Of a DNA stretch of 32,766 nt, positions 1 through 9,259 are shown piece by piece. The position numbers and the translations under genes were made by a program. A model generated the notes under the pieces. The model did no database searches, was not told the origin of the DNA, and saw only the letters and a program-made list of their open reading frames with translations. The stretch is from Clostridiales bacterium (GTDB taxonomy: Bacteria > Bacillota > Clostridia > Christensenellales > Pumilibacteraceae). Location of the stretch: positions 1 through 32,766 of the forward strand of contig JAFLVB010000010.1 of the NCBI GenBank assembly GCA_022508465.1. Direction: 5' to 3'. Every line of letters starts with the position of its first letter. Position 1 is the stretch's first letter.

Positions 1-3000
1 TATTAGATAAGTACCAACCATCAAATCTATATCCGGTAGGCGCTGTTTTGCCAAGTGCTGCGAGCTCTTCAGCTGTTTTAAGTGTTACACTTGCGGTATC
101 TATATCGTACGGCGTAGTTAAACCTTTGATTTCACCGTCTAAATCATACTTTATATTATAGCTATCTTTTGTCCATGTAGCTTTAAGCGTGATCGTATCA
201 GTATTCTTTTCCTCAAGTGCTGTAATAATCGCTGCGATAAGGGTAAAGTCTTTAGTGAGATCTACTCCGCTTACGGTAATGTTTGCTTCCCAACCTGCAA
301 ATGTGTAACCATCGCGTGTCGGGATCTTATCAGTTACTGTGACAAGCTTACCAATGTTATATGCCGTAGTATCATTCTCCGGCCAGTTTGCAACGGTATT
401 GTCATCTTTTGCTTCGCCCTTGTCGTATGCGATATAGTAGTCATTTTTCGCAAATTCTGCTGTAATAACGATTGTAGCATTGTCGGCAATGGTATGATCT
501 TTGATTAAATCAGCCGTGAGTGTAAACGAGTATTTACCGTTGGCTTCCGAAGCAATTACATTGCCTAAAACTGTATCTGTGCCTTTTATCGTTACTTTCC
601 AGGTCGGAGTGTTAAAGTTATAACCTGTGCCTACTGTCACGCCGAAAGTAACCTTATTGCTATTAGCATCAAGCGAGATAGTAGTTGCTCCGCCTGTAAG
701 CTCTCCTGCCCCGGCCGGATCAACCGCATACTCAACAGCGTAGGTCTTGTTTGTCCAATGCGCATAGAGGGTTACGGTTGTGCTGCCATTAAGCGCTTCG
801 TAGAGTTCTTCGCCAATGGGCTTGCTTGTATATCCTACTTTCTTGGCAAAGCTTTGGTCATAATACCAACCATCGAAGTTATAGCCGGTGCGTTGTGCCG
901 TCGGCCAAGTAATATTTGTATCTTCGATAGTGAATTTTTGAACGTAGGTTTGTTCTACTATCGATGCGTCGGCTGCCGAAAGATTGTAAGTTATGTCGTA
1001 CTCATTAATCGTCCAGGTCGCTGTGAATGTTACCGTGCCGTTATGTGCATCCAACAAGTCGGTATAACCTGTTGTATTAAGATCGAATGTGCCATTGAAG
1101 GTTATGCCGGCAATATCCGAAGTCCAGATAGCGAACGTGTAGCCATCTGCGATCGGAGTGTCGACGGTGAATGTAGTCATTCCACCTTCCTTAAATGACA
1201 ACGTCTTTGTGTCGGGAAGGTTCTTAGCAGTAACAGATTTTCCTGTATCTGCTGTACCGTTTTCAAATTTAACGGTATACGTTTTTGCACCCCACTGTGC
1301 GGTTACAACTATAGCCTTGGTGGGAGTTGCTGCCTCTAACTCTTTGATAGTGGCAACAGTAAGAGTGTAGGTGTATACGTTTGTTGTTGTTTCCACCTGT
1401 CCGACATTAGCTTCCCAACCGTTGAAAGAGTAGCCCGCTGCCGTAAGAGCGTAGAAAGTAATGGTCTTATTGTAGTCATCACCCGCAAGCGCAAGTTTTG
1501 CATCGGCAGGCTTGTTCTCTGCGTTATGAGCAGTTACAAATTTGATATCGTATGGCTTAGCTTTCCACTGCGCTACAAAGGTAACGCTACCTGCACTGAA
1601 TGTGTAGGTGTTATTTGCGCCGCCGTTCTTGTATATGGTGTCGCCGCCATCTTTAACCTTCCAGCCTAAGAATGTAAAACCGATACGTTCTGGTTCTTTT
1701 GTAGGTATGGTGATGGTATCGCCGATGTTGTATTCGTCTTTGTAGTCTGTTATATCCGCATTTTTCGGAAGTGTGCCTTCTTTTACGACGTCGTCATCTT
1801 CGACCTTTGTTATACCGTCTTCAAAGGTTACGGTATAGCCTATCGGCTTCCAAATAGCATACAGGGTAAAGGTGTCATCCGCGCCAACAAAGCCATTGAT
1901 TATATCAATCGTGAGTTCAAACGACTGGATTTGCCCGTCTTTTACAAGATAGTCACGTGTCTCGCCATCCTTACCTTTAAGCTGCCAGCCATCAAATGTA
2001 TAACCGTCTTCCTCAAGTATAGAAAGAGTTGCAGTCTTTGTGTCGTTGAGGGCGAGCGGATAAACATCAGTTTGCTTTTGACCAAGTTTCTTGTTGTTAT
2101 AGGTATTGTCGAATGTAAGCGTGTACTTGATAGCTTTCCACTGCGCAGTAAAGGTTACATTCCTTGCCGGCATTTTAAATTCTTCGCCCGCACCGTAGAC
2201 TTTGTTATCTGCGTCACATAACCAGCCGTTAAATGTAAAGCCTGTACGTGTAGGCTCGACTGCAAGATTGAATGTCGAATCTGTTTTGTGCGACGTTGTG
2301 CCGTCAGGTATACCGGCAACATCATCGCCTTCTATGCCCGAAATGCTGTCTGCGTAAGATACTTTGAATTCTTTTGCCGACCACTCTGCAGTAAATGTAA
2401 TGGTCCATTTGCCATCCTTTTCAACTGCGTAGTCTATAATGTCGCTTAAATCTGTTGTTTGCTCTCCACTGCCAAAATATTTATCTTCTAAGCCTGTTTT
2501 GGAAAGCTTCCAGCCGAGGAATTCATATCCATCACGTGTTATGGTGGGCAATGTGAACGAGCTATCCTCGATGGTTAAACTCGACGGACCTTGCTCGCCT
2601 ATTGTGCCGCTTGTCGGATTGTATTCAACCTTGTACGTAATAAAATCCCATTGTGCTAATAAGGTAACATCAAATGCCGGCATTTCAAATTCGTCGTTCG
2701 GCTTATAAAGCTTGTTATTAATTTCCTCGCCGCCTTCGGTCTTTGTCGCCTGCCAGCCTTTGAAGGTATAGCCTTTGCGTGTGGGTACGTTTTCAGAGAC
2801 TGTGACTGTTGCACCATAGTCATAGCCTTGGATTGCATATGTGCCTTCGCCACCGTTTGTATCGTATGTTACTTTGTAAGTATTAATATCCCACAAAGCC
2901 TTAAAGGTTATGGTTTTGCTATAATCGTCGCCTTTAGCATACGTACGTATTGCTCGTATAGTAATCGGCTCTTCAACTGCCTTCTCATCGTCGAGTGACC

Positions 3001-4798
3001 AACCTGTAAAGGTATAACCGGTCTTGGTTGGCTCTTCGTCCGTAAGAGTAACAGAGTCGCCCATTTTGTAAGTAATTTCCGGAACTATGGCATTGCCAAA
3101 AGTGCCATCGTCGAGGTCATACTTAACTGTATACTCAACTGCCTTCCACTGCGCAACAAAGATTATGTTAGACGATCCGCAAGTGTAAGAGCGATTATTT
3201 ATATCTCCGGCGTCGTGCTTATACAATGTATCGTCGCCGTCTATCTTCCAACCTTGGAACACAAATCCAATACGAGTAGGCTCTAAGCGAGGCAACTTAA
3301 CAATATCCCCTATTTTATAGCCGCCGGCTGCTTTATAACCGCCGTCCTCATAGTCCGGGATATCGTCAATTGTCGGAAGATCTGTAACCTCATCCCATTC
3401 GTCCACTTTATCGGTATCATCGTAGCCTTGGACAAAAGATACCGTATAGCGATTTGTCCACCATATTGCTACAAGCGTAAATGTGTTGTTTTTATCCGCA
3501 TATTTAATAAGAGTCGTATCAAGTACAAATGTAAAGTTTACATCGGGTATATAATCCATTTCTGCTTCGACAAGCTGCCACGACATAAATGTGTAGCCGT
3601 CTTCTTCGAGCTTTTCCAATGCAACCGAATTATTGTCTTTTTCTATTGTAATATTTTTGTCTTCAAGCTTCTTGCCAAGTCCGTTGTTATCAAACTTAAC
3701 GGTGTAGTCAATAGCCTTCCATTGAGCGGTGAACGTTACATCGCCTGCCGGCATTTTGAATTTATCGCCGCTATTCGGATCATAAATTTCTTTATAATCA
3801 CTACCGTACTTAGTGTAATCCTCAAGCTTCCAGCCTAAGAAATCAAAGCCGGCACGAGAGAGCGTGGGCAAAATAACTTCTTGTCCTACCGTATATTCCT
3901 CTTGGGTATCGGGATCCGGCATTCCATCAATTACATCGTCTTGGCTTACTAACGGATGCTCGTCGGTACCGTCTTTGTAATTTACGGTATAGCTTATTTT
4001 ATCCCAAATAGCGTCGAGAGTGATTTCTTCTTTGCCGTCAAGAGCGATAAGAATATCCTCGGCAAGTTCAAAGACATAAGGAGAATCAGTATCATCAATT
4101 CTATAATTTTGAGACAACTCTCCTATAGTGAGCTTCCAGCCTGCAAATTCGTAGCCTAAATAAGAGAGATCGTCTATATCGTCTTTTCCCGGCAAATCAA
4201 ACTTATCGTTGCCATCCTCGTAAGTAAGAGTTTTAGATGCGGGAAGATTTTTTATTAAATCAGAATGTTCTGTACTTGTAAAAGTAACAGTATAATTTAT
4301 AGCATCCCATTTAGCTGTGAGCTTATATGTGAGATTAAGGTCGGAATCCTTGGGGATAGTAAGGGAAATAGTGCCTCCCTCAAACAAAGTAGGCACATCT
4401 GTTAGTTTGTCGTCGTTATAGCTCCAACCCGTGAAGTCCCAGCCTGCGAAATTAAAGCCCAAAAGGTCGCTAATATGCACGCCATCGCTGCTTGGATTGG
4501 GAGTTTCGTTATATGTAAGCGAGATAGTTTTGCCGGCTTCTTCTTGCTTATATTCGCTAAGGAAAGTGGTCCTGTCGTCTGCATCATCTGAAAGCCCGTC
4601 AAAATGAGCATTGCCCGCTTTACCTGCCTTACCTGCGTTATACTCAAAGTTATAATTAACCGTATAATTCTTTTGCTCGGGTTGATACGAAGTAGGCTGC
4701 GCTGCTATTATCCAAGTTGCGGCAACAACGCACGCGAAAATAGCGCATAAGAATACGAGCATTGTAGCGGTTAAGGTTGTAGATAATCTCTTTTTCAT
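1..4798 (-). CDS. Giant exported surface protein made of many tandem InlB-B/Flg_new (Listeria-Bacteroides type) repeats; C-terminus lies beyond the left edge
   Basis: ATG at 4798 on minus (plus-strand CAT 4796-4798). I translated the N-terminus (MKKRLSTTLTATMLVFLCAIFACVVAATWIIAAQPTSYQPEQKNYTVNYNFEYNAG...) and spot-checked the frame at about 4300-3430, 2640-2670, 1142-1200, 302-360 and 2-40; it was open each time. Recurrent motifs: '..GY.F.GWK......', 'FKMPAGDVTFTAQWKAIDYTVKF'. Absent from the ORF track, presumably because no stop lies in the window. Confidence 0.9.
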   Translation of the reverse strand, partial: MKKRLSTTLTATMLVFLCAIFACVVAATWIIAAQPTSYQPEQKNYTVNYNFEYNAGKAGKAGNAHFDGLSDDADDRTTFLSEYKQEEAGKTISLTYNETPNPSSDGVHISDLLGFNFAGWDFTGWSYNDDKLTDVPTLFEGGTISLTIPKDSDLNLTYKLTAKWDAINYTVTFTSTEHSDLIKNLPASKTLTYEDGNDKFDLPGKDDIDDLSYLGYEFAGWKLTIGELSQNYRIDDTDSPYVFELAEDILIALDGKEEITLDAIWDKISYTVNYKDGTDEHPLVSQDDVIDGMPDPDTQEEYTVGQEVILPTLSRAGFDFLGWKLEDYTKYGSDYKEIYDPNSGDKFKMPAGDVTFTAQWKAIDYTVKFDNNGLGKKLEDKNITIEKDNNSVALEKLEEDGYTFMSWQLVEAEMDYIPDVNFTFVLDTTLIKYADKNNTFTLVAIWWTNRYTVSFVQGYDDTDKVDEWDEVTDLPTIDDIPDYEDGGYKAAGGYKIGDIVKLPRLEPTRIGFVFQGWKIDGDDTLYKHDAGDINNRSYTCGSSNIIFVAQWKAVEYTVKYDLDDGTFGNAIVPEITYKMGDSVTLTDEEPTKTGYTFTGWSLDDEKAVEEPITIRAIRTYAKGDDYSKTITFKALWDINTYKVTYDTNGGEGTYAIQGYDYGATVTVSENVPTRKGYTFKGWQATKTEGGEEINNKLYKPNDEFEMPAFDVTLLAQWDFITYKVEYNPTSGTIGEQGPSSLTIEDSSFTLPTITRDGYEFLGWKLSKTGLEDKYFGSGEQTTDLSDIIDYAVEKDGKWTITFTAEWSAKEFKVSYADSISGIEGDDVAGIPDGTTSHKTDSTFNLAVEPTRTGFTFNGWLCDADNKVYGAGEEFKMPARNVTFTAQWKAIKYTLTFDNTYNNKKLGQKQTDVYPLALNDTKTATLSILEEDGYTFDGWQLKGKDGETRDYLVKDGQIQSFELTIDIINGFVGADDTFTLYAIWKPIGYTVTFEDGITKVEDDDVVKEGTLPKNADITDYKDEYNIGDTITIPTKEPERIGFTFLGWKVKDGGDTIYKNGGANNTYTFSAGSVTFVAQWKAKPYDIKFVTAHNAENKPADAKLALAGDDYNKTITFYALTAAGYSFNGWEANVGQVETTTNVYTYTLTVATIKELEAATPTKAIVVTAQWGAKTYTVKFENGTADTGKSVTAKNLPDTKTLSFKEGGMTTFTVDTPIADGYTFAIWTSDIAGITFNGTFDLNTTGYTDLLDAHNGTVTFTATWTINEYDITYNLSAADASIVEQTYVQKFTIEDTNITWPTAQRTGYNFDGWYYDQSFAKKVGYTSKPIGEELYEALNGSTTVTLYAHWTNKTYAVEYAVDPAGAGELTGGATTISLDANSNKVTFGVTVGTGYNFNTPTWKVTIKGTDTVLGNVIASEANGKYSFTLTADLIKDHTIADNATIVITAEFAKNDYYIAYDKGEAKDDNTVANWPENDTTAYNIGKLVTVTDKIPTRDGYTFAGWEANITVSGVDLTKDFTLIAAIITALEEKNTDTITLKATWTKDSYNIKYDLDGEIKGLTTPYDIDTASVTLKTAEELAALGKTAPTGYRFDGWYLSN

Positions 4799-4801
4799 AT
4801 G

Positions 4802-5428
4802 CTATGCCCTCTCCGTAAGTTTGGCACTAAACTCGAATTCAAGCTCCGAGTTATTTGCAAACGGATTGTAAATGTATGTCTTGTAGTCTTCGAGAGTGCC
4901 TAAATCGAAGGTGTATTCAACTGTTATTTCGACTACGGTTGCTCCGACGCTTAAATCAAGTCTTACGGTAAGATTAAGCACATCGTCCACCTGTGCCTGA
5001 TTAAAAGCCGCAACCAAACCGTTAGTTTTCGACGTTATCTTTGCCGACACAAAATTATTATTCGGCGCAAAAAGATTTGCCTCGGGCACTATATTGTAAC
5101 CGAGGGAGATTTCGGACATCACAGAAACATTACCAAAAAGCTCTCTGCACTTATTAAGGTCGAGAGTATATGTTACTGTTAAGGTATCTTTATAGCGGTT
5201 ATCTGTTGCTAAACTTTTGCTAAAGCCGATTGTTGTGTAATCAAGACCTTTCGGCTCGCTCGCTAACTTGAAATAGTCACTGCTGTTTATAACGTTATCC
5301 ACCGTTATTGTACCGCTGCTAATTTCCGGTGTTGCCGGCTGAGATATAACCCAACTGGCAAATCCCATGCTCAGTAGTGCGCAGCATGAGAGTATTGCGA
5401 TTATAGTTAATTTAGCCTTATGGGTCAT
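4802..5428 (-). CDS. TasA-like/SipW-cognate-type exported protein, 208 aa
   Basis: N-terminus KAKLTIIAILSCCALLSMGFASWVISQP resembles SipW-cognate signal peptides. The beta-rich C-terminus 'YTFDLGTLEDYKTYIYNPF....LEFEFSAKL' resembles the other small exported proteins here. It has its own promoter and RBS (GGGAGGAAATGTATG). Confidence 0.75.
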   Translation of the reverse strand: MTHKAKLTIIAILSCCALLSMGFASWVISQPATPEISSGTITVDNVINSSDYFKLASEPKGLDYTTIGFSKSLATDNRYKDTLTVTYTLDLNKCRELFGNVSVMSEISLGYNIVPEANLFAPNNNFVSAKITSKTNGLVAAFNQAQVDDVLNLTVRLDLSVGATVVEITVEYTFDLGTLEDYKTYIYNPFANNSELEFEFSAKLTERA

Positions 5429-5450
5429 ACATTTCCTCCCTAATCAATAC

Positions 5451-5479
5451 AGTATAACCTAATAATTGTCTTGTGTCAA
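5451..5479 (-). promoter_or_regulatory. Sigma-A-like promoter for the 4802-5428 and giant-repeat-protein transcription unit
   Basis: On minus: TTGACA (plus tgtcaa 5474-5479), 17-bp spacer, TATACT (plus agtata 5451-5456), about 20 bp upstream of the ATG at 5428. Confidence 0.75.
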
Positions 5480-5497
5480 ATAATTAATAGCATCATC

Positions 5498-5536
5498 CTC
5501 AGCCGAGCAATGCTTGCATTGCGACCGCCACGGACC
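5498..5536. repeat. Dispersed intergenic repeat element, copy 1 (degenerate)
   Basis: Minus strand TCCGTGGCGGTCGCAATGCAAGCATTGCTCGGCTGAGG aligns with TCCGCGGCGTTCGCTTCGCTCGGCTGAGT at about 27055. It contains the perfect inverted repeat GCAATGC-TT-GCATTGC (5507-5522). Confidence 0.5.
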
Positions 5537-5583
5537 TTAGACGAGTACGAGAGCGAAGCGTTGCAGAAGTGCGCCAAATACGC

Positions 5584-6723
5584 TTAAATCTTTTTCCAGT
5601 ATGCGTAAAGAACAAGGTTGCCCGAAACTACGGTAAGGTCGGTAAAGTGTCCCGAATTGGGGCTCGGCTCTGCCTTAGAGTCGTTGGGATCGACATACTC
5701 TGTATACCAACCCATAAACTTATATCCGGTTTTTACCGGTGTGGGAACTGTCATATTGGACGACTTGAAGCTATGTCCGCCCGTAATTGTATACGACATT
5801 CCGTTAGCTCCGTTATCTGTATAGAATACCACGCTATACGCTACCGTCTTGTATGCGCCAAGGTCGATTATAAGCGACCAATCGCTTGCGGACATCTTAC
5901 GATAGATCCTATAATTGGTCGTATCGATATAAAAGTCGCCAACGTTGTACTGCGATTCGCCCGGTGCGCCTGATCCCGTGTACCAGCTGTTGGTTTTGGG
6001 AACGGTGATAGTCTTAAAGGTGTCATCGTCATAGAAAATATCAAGATAAATATTGCTCGGGTCGCTGAATGTCTGATAGTTTACATCTATCGACTTTATG
6101 CCTGTACCCTGTGCGCCCTTGGGAAGGGTGAATGTAGTTTCATCTTCGATCATTTCGCCCGTTTCTTCATCATATTTGCTGTATACGATATGAACTACTA
6201 CATTGCCTTCCTCGTCCTCGTCGGTGAATATATCCTTTATCGTATCGCCGTCTCTACCGTCTTTTGCCGCCTCAATAACTATATCAAGCGGCTCGATACT
6301 ATCGTCGGAAAAGCGAATTGTGAGCGTTACGTTGCGAGTATCTGGGTCTACATTGGTGTCAATGCCTACAATGTATGTTCCTGTCGGCAATGTAATCTCT
6401 TGCGGAGCGAGCGAAATATCCGTATAATAGATTGTAAGTATGGTCGAAGTGCCGTCCTCGCTCTGGCGCGAAGATATATGGTCAATGCCGTTACCGCGAT
6501 CGCCCTTTTCTTGATCGGCGATAAAGAACATATCGTCATCGTACTCGTCGCCGACGTACTCTATAACTATGTAAGTGCCTTTTTCCTCATCGCTATGTAT
6601 CGAGTAAATGCGCGAGATTTGACGACCTGCGCCCTCCTCGTCAAAGAACGAGCATGCCGACGCCAGCGCCGCCACTATGCCGATGATGATTATGCAAAGT
6701 ATTGTTTTAATTCTTTTTGCCAT
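5584..6723 (-). CDS. Probable surface lipoprotein, 379 aa, with one C-terminal InlB-B/Flg_new repeat
   Basis: N-terminus MAKRIKTILCIIIIGIVAALASAC-SFFDEEG looks like a type II signal peptide with a non-ideal lipobox. Contains 'WYTGSGAPGESQYNVGDFYIDTTNYRIYRK', a motif style seen in many extracellular/tail-fibre-like proteins. C-terminus 'VKTGYKFMGWYTEY....LYAYWKKI' is Flg_new-like. Confidence 0.75.
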   Translation of the reverse strand: MAKRIKTILCIIIIGIVAALASACSFFDEEGAGRQISRIYSIHSDEEKGTYIVIEYVGDEYDDDMFFIADQEKGDRGNGIDHISSRQSEDGTSTILTIYYTDISLAPQEITLPTGTYIVGIDTNVDPDTRNVTLTIRFSDDSIEPLDIVIEAAKDGRDGDTIKDIFTDEDEEGNVVVHIVYSKYDEETGEMIEDETTFTLPKGAQGTGIKSIDVNYQTFSDPSNIYLDIFYDDDTFKTITVPKTNSWYTGSGAPGESQYNVGDFYIDTTNYRIYRKMSASDWSLIIDLGAYKTVAYSVVFYTDNGANGMSYTITGGHSFKSSNMTVPTPVKTGYKFMGWYTEYVDPNDSKAEPSPNSGHFTDLTVVSGNLVLYAYWKKI

Positions 6724-6733
6724 AAGTGCCTCC

Positions 6734-9259
6734 TTATGCTTTGTTTGTTAAGTCCCTATAATCGGGAGTCATGGGGGTGCCCGTCTCTGTATCGAACAAG
6801 CCCTCGGGATTGTTGCCGAATTGGAATTTGAACGCCTCAAATCCAGTTACCGTCGTTACCGTCTTTGTGAGGGTTTCCTTCATAAAGCGCATAAAGCTGG
6901 GGTCAGACAAAATGCCGCTCAAATTTCCGTTCTCTAAGCCCGAAAGATCGAGCTTGGTGTTCATATTTAAATAGCTGTCGAGTAGATCTACATTCATCAC
7001 ATTTGTAAGCCCGCCCGAAGTAAGTCCGTTGGTTGTGACCGAAGACAAGTTTCTGCCGCCGCCGTAGAACGCAATGGGGATATTGATATAATCCTTTTCG
7101 TTTACCGTATATATACAGCCGTTACTGCGTGCAACATTTGTCAATATCTCTTTGAGCGGGAATATGTCGTCTATCGTTATGTCAAGCTCTTTATCGAGTA
7201 AGCCCAAGCCGTTTACTATCGCCGAAATGTTTTGGTCGATAAGTCCGGATATATCCCACTCATCAAGCGACTTGTAGTCATAGAAACGTGTGTTTCCGCT
7301 GATATTGACGGTAACGGGATATGCCGAGCCCGACACGTTATCGGGGAACATCGGTATCGCCGTTTCGAGCATTGAGCCGAACAGTCCGAGTATCGCCGAA
7401 ATCATTGACGGCGAGTTGTTGTAAAGGAACGGTCCATTGAACATGGTGTCCACACCTATCGATGCTATTCCGCTACGATAAAAGATTGTGTCATTTACTT
7501 GGGTACTGCCCATTATTTGATCGGCAGTGATAGCGTCTGCTCTGTTAAGTCCCTCTTGTAACGAATGCAACGCCTTCTTCATTTGCTCCTTGGTGTATGA
7601 TGTGCCACTGCCCATCAATTCGTCAAGGTTACTGAATCCAACGTTGAACAGGTTAAGTATTTTATCGCCTTCGTCAGAAAGATACTCGCTAAGCGTGCAA
7701 GTGACTGTCGTGCCGTCGAGCTTAGTGAAGGTGTGTCGAGTGCTGTCAAGCGGACTATTCTTTTCGTACTCGTTACTGCCCACCGAAAGCAGGAAGTTGC
7801 GCGAGGTACTGAGTATACAATTATTTATTGTAAGGTCTTTAGACGAAAAACTGCGTAATATGTTTTTGCCGTTAGACATTACCGAGTTTTTGATAGTGTT
7901 GCCATTACCGTTTACTTCCACTACCGTGCCCGCATAATCGAGGTTGTCGATAATAAGTCCGAAGTCGCAGTTTTTGACCTTGACATCATTAAGCGTGATA
8001 TTGTTGCCGTCTATGTACAGTCCGACGTTGTCTTGTCCGTATGCAGTAACGAGCGGAAGACTGCTGTTGGGGTCGCCCAACATATAGAACGGCTTAGGTC
8101 CGCGGAACAGATCACCGTCGCCCGGCTTATAGTAGTCATAAATTTCGCCGGCAGGTCCTGTCATTGTCGTATATGACGACGGGAAGCATAGGTTATGCAG
8201 GTTGAGCGTGTAGCCGTTACCGTAAAAGTCCTTTTGGATATGCAAGCCTGCATACAAGATTTTGTCTATCTTTTTGTAACCGCTCGGAACTTTTGAATCA
8301 CCCTTCCAGTTGTCGGGATCGTTCCATTGATCGATAAATTCGCTGTTGTATGTAGTCTCGAACTTGTATGCCTCGTTGGCAAAATCGAACTTGCCGCCGT
8401 TAAGCGTACCGAACATTGCCACATTAGTTGCAGTCGACGAATTTGCATTGGCTCTCGACTCGAAGTTTGTGCGCAGAACTACAATTTCGCCACTCTGCGA
8501 GTTGTTGGTGCAAGCGAGCAAGTCCTCATATGTATAGACATTGACTCCACCCTTTACAACCTCGAAGGCAAACGTCGTCGTCATACCGTGCTCGGTGTTT
8601 TTGAGCACTACCGATGACATTCCTTCTATCGCGCTGTTGATTGTAATTTTGCCACTCGTAAGGTCAACCGTGAGGTTTGACGAAGTGTTCTCGGTGTCGA
8701 GCACGATTTTATTTCGCAACGATTCCTCGGACACCGTTATGTCAAAGTCGATTACGGCAGGCTGCTTTTGTCCGTTATTCAAGTCGTACTCGCCGTAGTA
8801 AATATTCTCGTCCACTACCTGACCCGAGCCGCCCACTTTGGTGTTGATGACGAACGCGCTGCCGCTGTATATAATACCGTTCATACTTATGGGCGTGATC
8901 GTCCTCTTTTCGGTCGTGCAGGAGATTATTACCGAGCCGGTCGATAACGTCTTTAAGTACCAATTATCGTTGCCGTCTGTAAAAGTTTCGGCGTGAGGCT
9001 GCTCCGCTCCGTCCGAATTTTCCACCATCCAGACAAGGCGATTGCCTTCGCTTGCGGGATAGCGGCTGTCCGCTACCACTCCGTCCGCCTTGAGCTCGAA
9101 CTGCGCACCCACCTGGAAAAGCTCATTGTCCTTATACGTCCAGTTGATACGAATGACATCGTTGTCAATGAGGTTGAAAGCGGTTTTGATAGTTGCTATG
9201 CCAAAGAGAGCGATCAAAAACGGCATAACAAGCAATATTGCCAAGTTCTTTTTCTTCAT
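6734..9259 (-). CDS. Large exported protein with probable right-handed beta-helix-like central region, 841 aa
   Basis: N-terminal hydrophobic segment (MKKKNLAILLVMPFLIALFGIATIKTAF) and periodic 'DGNNITLNDVKVKNCDFGLIIDN...VEVNGNGNTIKNSVMSNGKNI...LTINNCILS' stretches. The start codon overlaps the upstream stop (TGATG at 9257-9261). Confidence 0.7.
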   Translation of the reverse strand: MKKKNLAILLVMPFLIALFGIATIKTAFNLIDNDVIRINWTYKDNELFQVGAQFELKADGVVADSRYPASEGNRLVWMVENSDGAEQPHAETFTDGNDNWYLKTLSTGSVIISCTTEKRTITPISMNGIIYSGSAFVINTKVGGSGQVVDENIYYGEYDLNNGQKQPAVIDFDITVSEESLRNKIVLDTENTSSNLTVDLTSGKITINSAIEGMSSVVLKNTEHGMTTTFAFEVVKGGVNVYTYEDLLACTNNSQSGEIVVLRTNFESRANANSSTATNVAMFGTLNGGKFDFANEAYKFETTYNSEFIDQWNDPDNWKGDSKVPSGYKKIDKILYAGLHIQKDFYGNGYTLNLHNLCFPSSYTTMTGPAGEIYDYYKPGDGDLFRGPKPFYMLGDPNSSLPLVTAYGQDNVGLYIDGNNITLNDVKVKNCDFGLIIDNLDYAGTVVEVNGNGNTIKNSVMSNGKNILRSFSSKDLTINNCILSTSRNFLLSVGSNEYEKNSPLDSTRHTFTKLDGTTVTCTLSEYLSDEGDKILNLFNVGFSNLDELMGSGTSYTKEQMKKALHSLQEGLNRADAITADQIMGSTQVNDTIFYRSGIASIGVDTMFNGPFLYNNSPSMISAILGLFGSMLETAIPMFPDNVSGSAYPVTVNISGNTRFYDYKSLDEWDISGLIDQNISAIVNGLGLLDKELDITIDDIFPLKEILTNVARSNGCIYTVNEKDYINIPIAFYGGGRNLSSVTTNGLTSGGLTNVMNVDLLDSYLNMNTKLDLSGLENGNLSGILSDPSFMRFMKETLTKTVTTVTGFEAFKFQFGNNPEGLFDTETGTPMTPDYRDLTNKA

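Noticed and set aside
758-4159. Numerous plus-strand ORFs (758-1198, 1158-1370, 1931-2221, 2439-2708, 3428-3838, 3956-4159)
   Set aside because: They lie antisense to the giant repeat ORF on minus, lack recognisable domains, and have Cys/Ile/Arg-rich shadow-ORF composition.
2656-4647. Minus-strand ORFs 2656-2853 and 4402-4647
   Set aside because: Out of frame with the long open frame 1-4798, which carries a coherent signal peptide and repeat pattern.
1-4798. CRISPR array or DNA-level satellite
   Set aside because: Repetition is at protein level (InlB-B/Flg_new units) with divergent DNA; no short identical repeats separated by unique spacers.
6190-6831. 213-aa plus-strand ORF
   Set aside because: Antisense to the lipoprotein gene 5584-6723; Cys/Arg/Tyr-rich shadow composition.
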